From Cinclus cinclus (lineage: Eukaryota; Chordata; Aves; Passeriformes; Cinclidae), in NCBI RefSeq assembly GCF_963662255.1, contig NW_026912192.1, positions 744,001 through 808,000 on the forward strand: a DNA stretch of 64,000 nt. The letters are read 5' to 3'. Each line of letters starts with the position of its first letter. Position 1 is the first letter of the stretch. Below the pieces are notes generated by a model, which did no database searches, had not been told where the DNA came from, and worked only from the letters and a program-made list of their open reading frames with translations. Shown here piece by piece: positions 51,024 to 63,434 of this stretch. Both the position numbers and the translations under genes were made by a program.

Positions 51024-52402
51024 GCTGCGAGAAGTAGACGGCGCTTCGCCTCCTTGGGAAGGAAATGGCGTCTGGGCACGAACGGCAGCCAGCGAAGCTT
51101 CAGAACAGCAGGCTGTTCTGCTCAGCGTACGAGCCTGAAGTGAGTGGCAAGGGCTAAGGGGACAGTTCCAAGGCATCTAGCTTTCCTGCTAGCAATGCCA
51201 TTTCTACCCTGCTGTGGAAAACATTGTCCTTTGCCCTTCTGCTCCGAGAGGCAGAGAGCACCTCGGCAGACGCAGTGCAGAGGGAAAGGACACAGTATCC
51301 GAGGGAGCGTGGCGCTGCTTAGGCGGGCAAAGCAGAAAGGTGCCGCCCGGCACTGGCTTTGACTCCCTGAGCTTCCTTGCTAGGACAGCAGCTGCCGAAA
51401 GCTGGCAACTAGGCTGCCAGAGTGCAGAATGTCGGCGGTCTGGCACGCCTGCTTGCCGAAAGCCAGTTTCAGCGAGACAGCGTGCTAGGCTCTGTTTCAC
51501 AGCACCCTGGAGAACACGCACTTGAAGAATGCCCTCTCTGCTCCGCAAAAGCTCTGCCACAGTGAAGGTGGAAGAAGCAGCCTGTGGCCACGGGCAGAGC
51601 TGGTCAACAGCTGCGCCTAACTTTGCCAAGCTGCGAGAGCATTCTCAGCCGAGTTCTGCTTTGACAGAGCTATTGCTGAACTTTTGCAGTCCCGGAGGCT
51701 GCTGAAACCAAGGCTGTGTTCTGCCTCTTCATTCTTGCCTTCCTGTGCTCCAGCGAGAAGTGAAGCTCTGGCACGACATTCAGCTTTGCCGCCTCTCTGC
51801 ACGGAAAGCACTAGACAGAACTAGTGTGCTTCCTGCATGCTCTCTCCTCGCTTTTATGGTCACTGCTCTGCTTTTTGCTTGGCAGCGTTCAAAGGGTCCA
51901 CGGCATACCTCTTGCACAGCGAGAGGTGGCCGGCGAGGAATACTTGCTGGCTTAAGTCGTTCCATGCTCAAGGCATTCATCAGAGCAGCACAATGCGGGA
52001 AAAGAGGGGGGAACATTGCAGGACAAATTTCTATGCTGGAACATGATTGTCTGCGAGACAGCTCTCCGCAGCGCTAGTATTTGGCCAGGCTGAAATCAGC
52101 GCCACGGGAAGCCAATCTGACAAGCGGAGTGCAACGAGCGCGGCGATACGGGGCCACTTGGCAGGTGGCCGAAGAAAGACGGCTGCCCCGCGAATGTGGT
52201 GCCAGAAGGCAAGTTTCAGCAGGGCGTTCCGGGCGAGCTTAATGTGTAGCCGCAGTTGTTCTAGGCGAGATTGTAGCCGAGAAGCTTTCCGTCTCCATTC
52301 ACGAGACAAGAAAAGCAGAACGCAATGGTCTAGAGGGTTGAGAAGAAAAGTGCTCGTAGCGAGCTCGTTGCGGCAGAAGCGAAAGCCAGGAGCAGCGTGC
52401 TC
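51024..52402 (+). repeat. Satellite unit U38 (divergent)
   Basis: States T-TT-G-T-G-A-A-GC-C-AC, with 44G and 484C, 497A, 511C, 518C and 810C. The 753A state and these last five changes occur only here and in U39. Confidence 0.95.
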
Positions 52403-53781
52403 GCTGCGAGAAGTAGACGGCGCTTCGCCTCCTTGGGAAGGAAATGGCGTCTGGGCATGAACGGCAGCCAGCGAAGCTTCAGAACAGCAGGCTGTTCTGC
52501 TCAGCGTACGAGCCTGAAGTGAGTGGCAAGGGCTAAGGGGACAGTTCCAAGGCATCTAGCTTTCCTGCTAGCAATGCCATTTCTACCCTGCTGTGGAAAA
52601 CATTGTCCTTTGCCCTTCTGCTCCGAGAGGCAGAGAGCACCTCGGCAGACGCAGTGCAGAGGGAAAGGACACAGTATCCGAGGGAGCGTGGCGCTGCTTA
52701 GGCGGGCAAAGCAGAAAGGTGCCGCCCGGCACTGGCTTTGACTCCCTGAGCTTCCTTGCTAGGACAGCAGCTGCCGAAAGCTGGCAACTAGGCTGCCAGA
52801 GTGCAGAATGTCGGCGGTCTGGCACGCCTGCTTGCCGAAAGCCAGTTTCAGCGAGACAGCGTGCTAGGCTCTGTTTCACAGCACCCTGGAGAACACGCAC
52901 TTGAAGAATGCCCTCTCTGCTCCGCAAAAGCTCTGCCACAGTGAAGGTGGAAGAAGCAGCCTGTGGCCACGGGCAGAGCTGGTCAACAGCTGCGCCTAAC
53001 TTTGCCAAGCTGCGAGAGCATTCTCAGCCGAGTTCTGCTTTGACAGAGCTATTGCTGAACTTTTGCAGTCCCGGAGGCTGCTGAAACCAAGGCTGTGTTC
53101 TGCCTCTTCATTCTTGCCTTCCTGTGCTCCAGCGAGAAGTGAAGCTCTGGCACGACATTCAGCTTTGCCGCCTCTCTGCACGGAAAGCACTAGACAGAAC
53201 TAGTGTGCTTCCTGCATGCTCTCTCCTCGCTTTTATGGTCACTGCTCTGCTTTTTGCTTGGCAGCGTTCAAAGGGTCCACGGCATACCTCTTGCACAGCG
53301 AGAGGTGGCCGGCGAGGAATACTTGCTGGCTTAAGTCGTTCCATGCTCAAGGCATTCATCAGAGCAACACAATGGGGGAAAAGAGGGGGGAACATTGCAG
53401 GACAAATTTCTATGCTGGAACATGATTGTCTGCGAGACAGCTCTCCGCAGCGCTAGTATTTGGCCAGGCTGAAATCAGCGCCACGGGAAGCCAATCTGAC
53501 AAGCGGAGTGCAACGAGCGCGGCGATATGGGGCCACTTGGCAGGTGGCCGAAGAAAGACGGCTGCCCCGCGAATGTGGTGCCAGAAGGCAAGTTTCAGCA
53601 GGGCGTTCCGGGCGAGCTTAATGTGTAGCCGCACTTGTTCTAGGCGAGATTGTAGCCGAGAAGCTTTCCGTCTCCATTCACGAGACAAGAAAAGCAGAAC
53701 GCAATGGTCTAGAGGGTTGAGAAGAAAAGTGCTCGTAGCGAGCTCGTTGCGGCAGAAGCGAAAGCCAGGAGCGGCGTGCTC
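52403..53781 (+). repeat. Satellite unit U39 (divergent 5' part, type A 3' part)
   Basis: States T-TT-G-T-G-A-A-AG-T-GC, with 44G, private 56T (window 52,458) and the same five changes as U38 up to phase 810. Beyond that it matches U3, including 1232C (window 53,634). The 56T change makes an in-frame TGA in the 156-codon frame that spans the unit junction. Confidence 0.95.
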
Positions 53782-55160
53782 GCTGCGAGAAGTAGACGGC
53801 GCTTCGCCTCCTTGGGAAGGAAATCGCGTCTGGGCACGAACGGCAGCCAGCGAAGCTTCAGAACAGCAGGCTGTTCTGCTCAGCGTACGAGCCTGAAGTG
53901 AGTGGCAAGGGCTAAGGGGACAGTTCCAAGGCATCTAGCTTTCCTGCTAGCAATGCCATTTCTACCCTGCTGTGGAAAACATTGTCCTTTGCCCTTCTGC
54001 TCCGAGAGGCAGAGAGCACCTCGGCAGACGCAGTGCAGAGGGAAAGGACACAGTATCCGAGGGAGCGTGGCGCCGCTTAGGCGGGCAAAGCAGAAAGGTG
54101 CCGCCCGGCACTGGCTTTGACTCCCTGAGCTTCCTTGCTAGGACAGCAGCTGCCGAAAGCTGGCAACTAGGCTGCCAGAGTGCAGAATGTCGGCGGTCTG
54201 GCACGCCTGCTTGCCGAAAGCCAGTTTCAGCGAGACAGCGTGCTAGGCTCTGTTTCACAGCACCTTGGAGAACACGCCCTTGAAGAATGCCGTCTCTGTT
54301 CCGCAAAAGCTCTGCCACAGTGAAGGTGGAAGAAGCAGCCTGTGGCCACGGGCAGAGCTGGTCAACAGCTGCGCCTAACTTTGCCAAGCTGCGAGAGCAT
54401 TCTCAGCCGAGTTCTGCTTTGACAGAGCTATTGCTGAACTTTTGCAGCCCCGGAGGCTGCTGAAACCAAGGCTGTGTTCTGCCTCTTCATTCTTGCCTTC
54501 CTGTTCTCCAGCGAGAAGTGAAGCTCTGGCACGTCATTCAGCTTTGCCGCCTCTCTGCACGGAAAGCACTAGACAGAACTAGTGTGCTTCGTGCATGCTC
54601 TCTCCTCGCTTTTATGGTCACTGCTCTGCTTTTTGCTTGGCAGCGTTCAAAGGGTCCACGGCATACCTCTTGCACAGCGAGAGGTGGCCGGCGAGGAATA
54701 CTTGCTGGCTTAAGTCGTTCCATGCTCAAGGCATTCATCAGAGCAACACAATGGGGGAAAAGAGGGGGGAACATTGCAGGACAAATTTCTATGCTGGAAC
54801 ATGATTGTCTGCGAGACAGCTCTCCGCAGCGCTAGTATTTGGCCAGGCTGAAATCAGCGCCACGGGAAGCCAATCTGACAAGCGGAGTGCAACGAGCGCG
54901 GCGATACGGGGCCACTTGGCAGGTGGCCGAAGAAAGACGGCTGCCCCGCGAATGTGGTGCCAGAAGGCAAGTTTCAGCAGGGCGTTCCGGGCGAGCTTAA
55001 TGTGTAGCCGCAGTTGTTCTAGGCGAGATTGTAGCCGAGAAGCTTTCCGTCTCCATTCACGAGACAAGAAAAGCAGAACGCAATGGTCTAGAGGGTTGAG
55101 AAGAAAAGTGCTCGTAGCGAGCTCGTTGCGGCAGAAGCGAAAGCCAGGAGCGGCGTGGTC
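53782..55160 (+). repeat. Satellite unit U40 (type A)
   Basis: States C-TT-G-C-T-T-A-AG-C-GG. Same as U4. Confidence 0.95.
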
Positions 55161-56539
55161 GCTGCGAGAAGTAGACGGCGCTTCGCCTCCTTGGGAAGGA
55201 AATCGCGTCTGGGCACGAACGGCAGCCAGCGAAGCTTCAGAACAGCAGGCTGTTCTGCTCAGCGTACGAGCCTGAAGTGAGTGGCAAGGGCTAAGGGGAC
55301 AGTTCCAAGGCATCTAGCTTTCCTGCTAGCAATGCCATTTCTACCCTGCTGTGGAAAACATTGTCCTTTGCCCTTCTGCTCCGAGAGGCAGAGAGCACCT
55401 CGGCAGACGCAGTGCAGAGGGAAAGGACACAGTATCCGAGGGAGCGTGGCGCCGCTTAGGCGGGCAAAGCAGAAAGGTGCCGCCCGGCACTGGCTTTGAC
55501 TCCCTGAGCTTCCTTGCTAGGACAGCAGCTGCCGAAAGCTGGCAACTAGGCTGCCAGAGTGCAGAATGTCGGCGGTCTGGCACGCCTGCTTGCCGAAAGC
55601 CAGGATCAGCGAGACAGCGTGCTAGGCTCTGTTTCACAGCACCTTGGAGAACACGCCCTTGAAGAATGCCGTCTCTGTTCCGCAAAAGCTCTGCCACAGT
55701 GAAGGTGGAAGAAGCAGCCTGTGGCCACGGGCAGAGCTGGTCAACAGCTGCGCCTAACTTTGCCAAGCTGCGAGAGCATTCTCAGCCGAGTTCTGCTTTG
55801 ACAGAGCTATTGCTGAACTTTTGCAGCCCCGGAGGCTGCTGAAACCAAGGCTGTGTTCTGCCTCTTCATTCTTGCCTTCCTGTTCTCCAGCGAGAAGTGA
55901 AGCTCTGGCACGTCATTCAGCTTTGCCGCCTCTCTGCACGGAAAGCACTAGACAGAACTAGTGTGCTTCGTGCATGCTCTCTCCTCGCTTTTATGGTCAC
56001 TGCTCTGCTTTTTGCTTGGCAGCGTTCAAAGGGTCCACGGCATACCTCTTGCACAGCGAGAGGTGGCCGGCGAGGAATACTTGCTGGCTTAAGTCGTTCC
56101 ATGCTCAAGGCATTCATCAGAGCAGCACAATGCGGGAAAAGAGGGGGGAACATTGCAGGACAAATTTCTATGCTGGAACATGATTGTCTGCGAGACAGCT
56201 CTCCGCAGCGCTAGTATTTGGCCAGGCTGAAATCAGCGCCACGGGAAGCCAATCTGACAAGCGGAGTGCAACGAGCGCGGCGATACGGGGCCACTTGGCA
56301 GGTGGCCGAAGAAAGACGGCTGCCCCGCGAATGTGGTGCCAGAAGGCAAGTTTCAGCAGGGCGTTCCGGGCGAGCTTAATGTGTAGCCGCAGTTGTTCTA
56401 GGCGAGATTGTAGCCGAGAAGCTTTCCGTCTCCATTCACGAGACAAGAAAAGCAGAACGCAATGGTCTAGAGGGTTGAGAAGAAAAGTGCTCGTAGCGAG
56501 CTCGTTGCGGCAGAAGCGAAAGCCAGGAGCGGCGTGCTC
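55161..56539 (+). repeat. Satellite unit U41 (type A)
   Basis: States C-GA-G-C-T-T-A-GC-C-GC. Same as U5. Confidence 0.95.
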
Positions 56540-57918
56540 GCTGCGAGAAGTAGACGGCGCTTCGCCTCCTTGGGAAGGAAATCGCGTCTGGGCACGAACG
56601 GCAGCCAGCGAAGCTTCAGAACAGCAGGCTGTTCTGCTCAGCGTACGAGCCTGAAGTGAGTGGCAAGGGCTAAGGGGACAGTTCCAAGGCATCTAGCTTT
56701 CCTGCTAGCAATGCCATTTCTACCCTGCTGTGGAAAACATTGTCCTTTGCCCTTCTGCTCCGAGAGGCAGAGAGCACCTCGGCAGACGCAGTGCAGAGGG
56801 AAAGGACACAGTATCCGAGGGAGCGTGGCGCCGCTTAGGCGGGCAAAGCAGAAAGGTGCCGCCCGGCACTGGCTTTGACTCCCTGAGCTTCCTTGCTAGG
56901 ACAGCAGCTGCCGAAAGCTGGCAACTAGGCTGCCAGAGTGCAGAATGTCGGCGGTCTGGCACGCCTGCTTGCCGAAAGCCAGGATCAGCGAGACAGCGTG
57001 CTAGGCTCTGTTTCACAGCACCTTGGAGAACACGCCCTTGAAGAATGCCGTCTCTGTTCCGCAAAAGCTCTGCCACAGTGAAGGTGGAAGAAGCAGCCTG
57101 TGGCCACGGGCAGAGCTGGTCAACAGCTGCGCCTAACTTTGCCAAGCTGCGAGAGCATTCTCAGCCGAGTTCTGCTTTGACAGAGCTATTGCTGAACTTT
57201 TGCAGCCCCGGAGGCTGCTGAAACCAAGGCTGTGTTCTGCCTCTTCATTCTTGCCTTCCTGTTCTCCAGCGAGAAGTGAAGCTCTGGCACGGCATTCAGC
57301 TTTGCCGCCTCTCTGCACGGAAAGCACTAGACAGAACTAGTGTGCTTCGTGCATGCTCTCTCCTCGCTTTTATGGTCACTGCTCTGCTTTTTGCTTGGCA
57401 GCGTTCAAAGGGTCCACGGCATACCTCTTGCACAGCGAGAGGTGGCCGGCGAGGAATACTTGCTGGCTTAAGTCGTTCCATGCTCAAGGCATTCATCAGA
57501 GCAGCACAATGCGGGAAAAGAGGGGGGAACATTGCAGGACAAATTTCTATGCTGGAACATGATTGTCTGCGAGACAGCTCTCCGCAGCGCTAGTATTTGG
57601 CCAGGCTGAAATCAGCGCCACGGGAAGCCAATCTGACAAGCGGAGTGCAACGAGCGCGGCGATACGGGGCCACTTGGCAGGTGGCCGAAGAAAGACGGCT
57701 GCCCCGCGAATGTGGTGCCAGAAGGCAAGTTTCAGCAGGGCGTTCCGGGCGAGCTTAATGTGTAGCCGCAGTTGTTCTAGGCGAGATTGTAGCCGAGAAG
57801 CTTTCCGTCTCCATTCACGAGACAAGAAAAGCAGAACGCAATGGTCTAGAGGGTTGAGAAGAAAAGTGCTCGTAGCGAGCTCGTTGCGGCAGAAGCGAAA
57901 GCCAGGAGCGGCGTGCTC
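56540..57918 (+). repeat. Satellite unit U42 (type A)
   Basis: States C-GA-G-C-T-G-A-GC-C-GC. Same as U6. Confidence 0.95.
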
Positions 57919-59297
57919 GCTGCGAGAAGTAGACGGCGCTTCGCCTCCTTGGGAAGGAAATCGCGTCTGGGCACGAACGGCAGCCAGCGAAGCTTCAGAA
58001 CAGCAGGCTGTTCTGCTCAGCGTACGAGCCTGAAGTGAGTGGCAAGGGCTAAGGGGACAGTTCCAAGGCATCTAGCTTTCCTGCTAGCAATGCCATTTCT
58101 ACCCTGCTGTGGAAAACATTGTCCTTTGCCCTTCTGCTCCGAGAGGCAGAGAGCACCTCGGCAGACGCAGTGCAGAGGGAAAGGACACAGTATCCGAGGG
58201 AGCGTGGCGCCGCTTAGGCGGGCAAAGCAGAAAGGTGCCGCCCGGCACTGGCTTTGACTCCCTGAGCTTCCTTGCTAGGACAGCAGCTGCCGAAAGCTGG
58301 CAACTAGGCTGCCAGAGTGCAGAATGTCGGCGGTCTGGCACGCCTGCTTGCCGAAAGCCAGGATCAGCGAGACAGCGTGCTAGGCTCTGTTTCACAGCAC
58401 CTTGGAGAACACGCCCTTGAAGAATGCCGTCTCTGTTCCGCAAAAGCTCTGCCACAGTGAAGGTGGAAGAAGCAGCCTGTGGCCACGGGCAGAGCTGGTC
58501 AACAGCTGCGCCTAACTTTGCCAAGCTGCGAGAGCATTCTCAGCCGAGTTCTGCTTTGACAGAGCTATTGCTGAACTTTTGCAGCCCCGGAGGCTGCTGA
58601 AACCAAGGCTGTGTTCTGCCTCTTCATTCTTGCCTTCCTGTTCTCCAGCGAGAAGTGAAGCTCTGGCACGGCATTCAGCTTTGCCGCCTCTCTGCACGGA
58701 AAGCACTAGACAGAACTAGTGTGCTTCGTGCATGCTCTCTCCTCGCTTTTATGGTCACTGCTCTGCTTTTTGCTTGGCAGCGTTCAAAGGGTCCACGGCA
58801 TACCTCTTGCACAGCGAGAGGTGGCCGGCGAGGAATACTTGCTGGCTTAAGTCGTTCCATGCTCAAGGCATTCATCAGAGCAGCACAATGCGGGAAAAGA
58901 GGGGGGAACATTGCAGGACAAATTTCTATGCTGGAACATGATTGTCTGCGAGACAGCTCTCCGCAGCGCTAGTATTTGGCCAGGCTGAAATCAGCGCCAC
59001 GGGAAGCCAATCTGACAAGCGGAGTGCAACGAGCGCGGCGATACGGGGCCACTTGGCAGGTGGCCGAAGAAAGACGGCTGCCCCGCGAATGTGGTGCCAG
59101 AAGGCAAGTTTCAGCAGGGCGTTCCGGGCGAGCTTAATGTGTAGCCGCAGTTGTTCTAGGCGAGATTGTAGCCGAGAAGCTTTCCGTCTCCATTCACGAG
59201 ACAAGAAAAGCAGAACGCAATGGTCTAGAGGGTTGAGAAGAAAAGTGCTCGTAGCGAGCTCGTTGCGGCAGAAGCGAAAGCCAGGAGCGGCGTGGTC
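57919..59297 (+). repeat. Satellite unit U43 (type A)
   Basis: States C-GA-G-C-T-G-A-GC-C-GG. Same as U7. Confidence 0.95.
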
Positions 59298-60676
59298 GCT
59301 GCGAGAAGTAGACGGCGCTTCGCCTCCTTGGGAAGGAAATCGCGTCTGGGCACGAACGGCAGCCAGCGAAGCTTCAGAACAGCAGGCTGTTCTGCTCAGC
59401 GTACGAGCCTGAAGTGAGTGGCAAGGGCTAAGGGGACAGTTCCAAGGCATCTAGCTTTCCTGCTAGCAATGCCATTTCTACCCTGCTGTGGAAAACATTG
59501 TCCTTTGCCCTTCTGCTCCGAGAGGCAGAGAGCACCTCGGCAGACGCAGTGCAGAGGGAAAGGACACAGTATCCGAGGGAGCGTGGCGCCGCTTAGGCGG
59601 GCAAAGCAGAAAGGTGCCGCCCGGCACTGGCTTTGACTCCCTGAGCTTCCTTGCTAGGACAGCAGCTGCCGAAAGCTGGCAACTAGGCTGCCAGAGTGCA
59701 GAATGTCGGCGGTCTGGCACGCCTGCTTGCCGAAAGCCAGGATCAGCGAGACAGCGTGCTAGGCTCTGTTTCACAGCACCTTGGAGAACACGCCCTTGAA
59801 GAATGCCGTCTCTGTTCCGCAAAAGCTCTGCCACAGTGAAGGTGGAAGAAGCAGCCTGTGGCCACGGGCAGAGCTGGTCAACAGCTGCGCCTAACTTTGC
59901 CAAGCTGCGAGAGCATTCTCAGCCGAGTTCTGCTTTGACAGAGCTATTGCTGAACTTTTGCAGCCCCGGAGGCTGCTGAAACCAAGGCTGTGTTCTGCCT
60001 CTTCATTCTTGCCTTCCTGTTCTCCAGCGAGAAGTGAAGCTCTGGCACGTCATTCAGCTTTGCCGCCTCTCTGCACGGAAAGCACTAGACAGAACTAGTG
60101 TGCTTCGTGCATGCTCTCTCCTCGCTTTTATGGTCACTGCTCTGCTTTTTGCTTGGCAGCGTTCAAAGGGTCCACGGCATACCTCTTGCACAGCGAGAGG
60201 TGGCCGGCGAGGAATACTTGCTGGCTTAAGTCGTTCCATGCTCAAGGCATTCATCAGAGCAGCACAATGCGGGAAAAGAGGGGGGAACATTGCAGGACAA
60301 ATTTCTATGCTGGAACATGATTGTCTGCGAGACAGCTCTCCGCAGCGCTAGTATTTGGCCAGGCTGAAATCAGCGCCACGGGAAGCCAATCTGACAAGCG
60401 GAGTGCAACGAGCGCGGCGATACGGGGCCACTTGGCAGGTGGCCGAAGAAAGACGGCTGCCCCGCGAATGTGGTGCCAGAAGGCAAGTTTCAGCAGGGCG
60501 TTCCGGGCGAGCTTAATGTGTAGCCGCAGTTGTTCTAGGCGAGATTGTAGCCGAGAAGCTTTCCGTCTCCATTCACGAGACAAGAAAAGCAGAACGCAAT
60601 GGTCTAGAGGGTTGAGAAGAAAAGTGCTCGTAGCGAGCTCGTTGCGGCAGAAGCGAAAGCCAGGAGCAGCGTGCTC
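59298..60676 (+). repeat. Satellite unit U44 (type A)
   Basis: States C-GA-G-C-T-T-A-GC-C-AC. Matches U8 up to phase 868, then differs at 965/973 and 1126. Confidence 0.95.
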
Positions 60677-62055
60677 GCTGCGAGAAGTAGACGGCGCTTT
60701 GCCTCCTTGGGAAGGAAATCGCGTCTGGGCACGAACGGCAGCCAGCGAAGCTTCAGAACAGCAGGCTGTTCTGCTCAGCGTACGAGCCTGAAGTGAGTGG
60801 CAAGGGCTAAGGGGACAGTTCCAAGGCATCTAGCTTTCCTGCTAGCAATGCCATTTCTACCCTGCTGTGGAAAACATTGTCCTTTGCCCTTCTGCTCCGA
60901 GAGGCAGAGAGCACCTCGGCAGACGCAGTGCAGAGGGAAAGGACACAGTATCCGAGGGAGCGTGGCGCCGCTTAGGCGGGCAAAGCAGAAAGGTGCCGCC
61001 CGGCACTGGCTTTGACTCCCTGAGCTTCCTTGCTAGGACAGCAGCTGCCGAAAGCTGGCAACTAGGCTGCCAGAGTGCAGAATGTCGGCGGTCTGGCACG
61101 CCTGCTTGCCGAAAGCCAGGATCAGCGAGACAGCGTGCTAGGCTCTGTTTCACAGCACCTTGGAGAACACGCCCTTGAAGAATGCCGTCTCTGTTCCGCA
61201 AAAGCTCTGCCACAGTGAAGGTGGAAGAAGCAGCCTGTGGCCACGGGCAGAGCTGGTCAACAGCTGCGCCTAACTTTCCCAAGCTGCGAGAGCATTCTCA
61301 GCCGAGTTCTGCTTTGACAGAGCTATTGCTGAACTTTTGCAGTCCCGGAGGCTGCTGAAACCAAGGCTGTGTTCTGCCTCTTCATTCTTGCCTTCCTGTT
61401 CTCCAGCGAGAAGTGAAGCTCTGGCACGGCATTCAGCTTTGCCGCCTCTCTGCACGGAAAGCACTAGACAGAACTAGTGTGCTTCGTGCATGCTCTCTCC
61501 TCGCTTTTATGGTCACTGCTCTGCTTTTTGCTTGGCAGCGTTCAAAGGGTCCACGGCATACCTCTTGCACAGCGAGAGGTGGCCGGCGAGGAATACTTGC
61601 TGGCTTAAGTCGTTCCATGCTCAAGGCATTCATCAGAGCAACACAATGGGGGAAAAGAGGGGGGAACATTGCAGGACAAATTTCTATGCTGGAACATGAT
61701 TGTCTGCGAGACAGCTCTCCGCAGCGCTAGTATTTGGCCAGGCTGAAATCAGCGCCACGGGAAGCCAATCTGACAAGCGGAGTGCAACGAGCGCGGCGAT
61801 ATGGGGCCACTTGGCAGGTGGCCGAAGAAAGACGGCTGCCCCGCGAATGTGGTGCCAGAAGGCAAGTTTCAGCAGGGCGTTGCGGGCGAGCTTAATGTGT
61901 AGCCGCAGTTGTTCTAGGCGAGATTGTAGCCGAGAAGCTTTCCGTCTCCATTCACGAGACAAGAAAAGCAGAACGCAATGGTCTAGAGGGTTGAGAAGAA
62001 AAGTGCTCGTAGCGAGCTCGTTGCGGCAGAAGCGAAAGCCAGGAGCGGCGTGCTC
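60677..62055 (+). repeat. Satellite unit U45 (type B body, type A end)
   Basis: States C-GA-C-T-T-G-A-AG-T-GC, with private 24T (window 60,700) and 1206G (window 61,882). The 1371G end is an A-type state on a B-type body. Confidence 0.95.
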
Positions 62056-63434
62056 GCTGCGAGAAGTAGACGGCGCTTCGCCTCCTTGGGAAGGAAATCG
62101 CGTCTGGGCACGAACGGCAGCCAGCGAAGCTTCAGAACAGCAGGCTGTTCTGCTCAGCGTACGAGCCTGAAGTGAGTGGCAAGGGCTAAGGGGACAGTTC
62201 CAAGGCATCTAGCTTTCCTGCTAGCAATGCCATTTCTACCCTGCTGTGGAAAACATTGTCCTTTGCCCTTCTGCTCCGAGAGGCAGAGAGCACCTCGGCA
62301 GACGCAGTGCAGAGGGAAAGGACACAGTATCCGAGGGAGCGTGGCGCCGCTTAGGCGGGCAAAGCAGAAAGGTGCCGCCCGGCACTGGCTTTGACTCCCT
62401 GAGCTTCCTTGCTAGGACAGCAGCTGCCGAAAGCTGGCAACTAGGCTGCCAGAGTGCAGAATGTCGGCGGTCTGGCACGCCTGCTTGCCGAAAGCCAGTT
62501 TCAGCGAGACAGCGTGCTAGGCTCTGTTTCACAGCACCTTGGAGAACACGCCCTTGAAGAATGCCGTCTCTGTTCCGCAAAAGCTCTGCCACAGTGAAGG
62601 TGGAAGAAGCAGCCTGTGGCCACGGGCAGAGCTGGTCAACAGCTGCGCCTAACTTTCCCAAGCTGCGAGAGCATTCTCAGCCGAGTTCTGCTTTGACAGA
62701 GCTATTGCTGAACTTTTGCAGTCCCGGAGGCTGCTGAAACCAAGGCTGTGTTCTGCCTCTTCATTCTTGCCTTCCTGTGCTCCAGCGAGAAGTGAAGCTC
62801 TGGCACGGCATTCAGCTTTGCCGCCTCTCTGCACGGAAAGCACTAGACAGAACTAGTGTGCTTCGTGCATGCTCTCTCCTCGCTTTTATGGTCACTGCTC
62901 TGCTTTTTGCTTGGCAGCGTTCAAAGGGTCCACGGCATACCTCTTGCACAGCGAGAGGTGGCCGGCGAGGAATACTTGCTGGCTTAAGTCGTTCCATGCT
63001 CAAGGCATTCATCAGAGCAGCACAATGCGGGAAAAGAGGGGGGAACATTGCAGGACAAATTTCTATGCTGGAACATGATTGTCTGCGAGACAGCTCTCCG
63101 CAGCGCTAGTATTTGGCCAGGCTGAAATCAGCGCCACGGGAAGCCAATCTGACAAGCGGAGTGCAACGAGCGCGGCGATATGGGGCCACTTGGCAGGTGG
63201 CCGAAGAAAGACGGCTGCCCCGCGAATGTGGTGCCAGAAGGCAAGTTTCAGCAGGGCGTTCCGGGCGAGCTTAATGTGTAGCCGCAGTTGTTCTAGGCGA
63301 GATTGTAGCCGAGAAGCTTTCCGTCTCCATTCACGAGACAAGAAAAGCAGAACGCAATGGTCTAGAGGGTTGAGAAGAAAAGTGCTCGTAGCGAGCTCGT
63401 TGCGGCAGAAGCGAAAGCCAGGAGCAGCGTGCTC
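62056..63434 (+). repeat. Satellite unit U46 (type B, hybrid 3' part)
   Basis: States C-TT-C-T-G-G-A-GC-T-AC. Same as U36 but without 44G. Confidence 0.95.

Larger units (their letters stand above)
53213..60261 (+). repeat. Higher-order block copy 2 (about 5 units, U39 3' part to U44 5' part)
   Basis: Second copy of the roughly 6.9-kb block first seen near 3.6-10.6 kb. It interrupts otherwise different sequence: the divergent U38-U39 lie to its left and type B units to its right. No difference between the copies was found at any scored site, which suggests a recent duplication or conversion. Confidence 0.85.
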
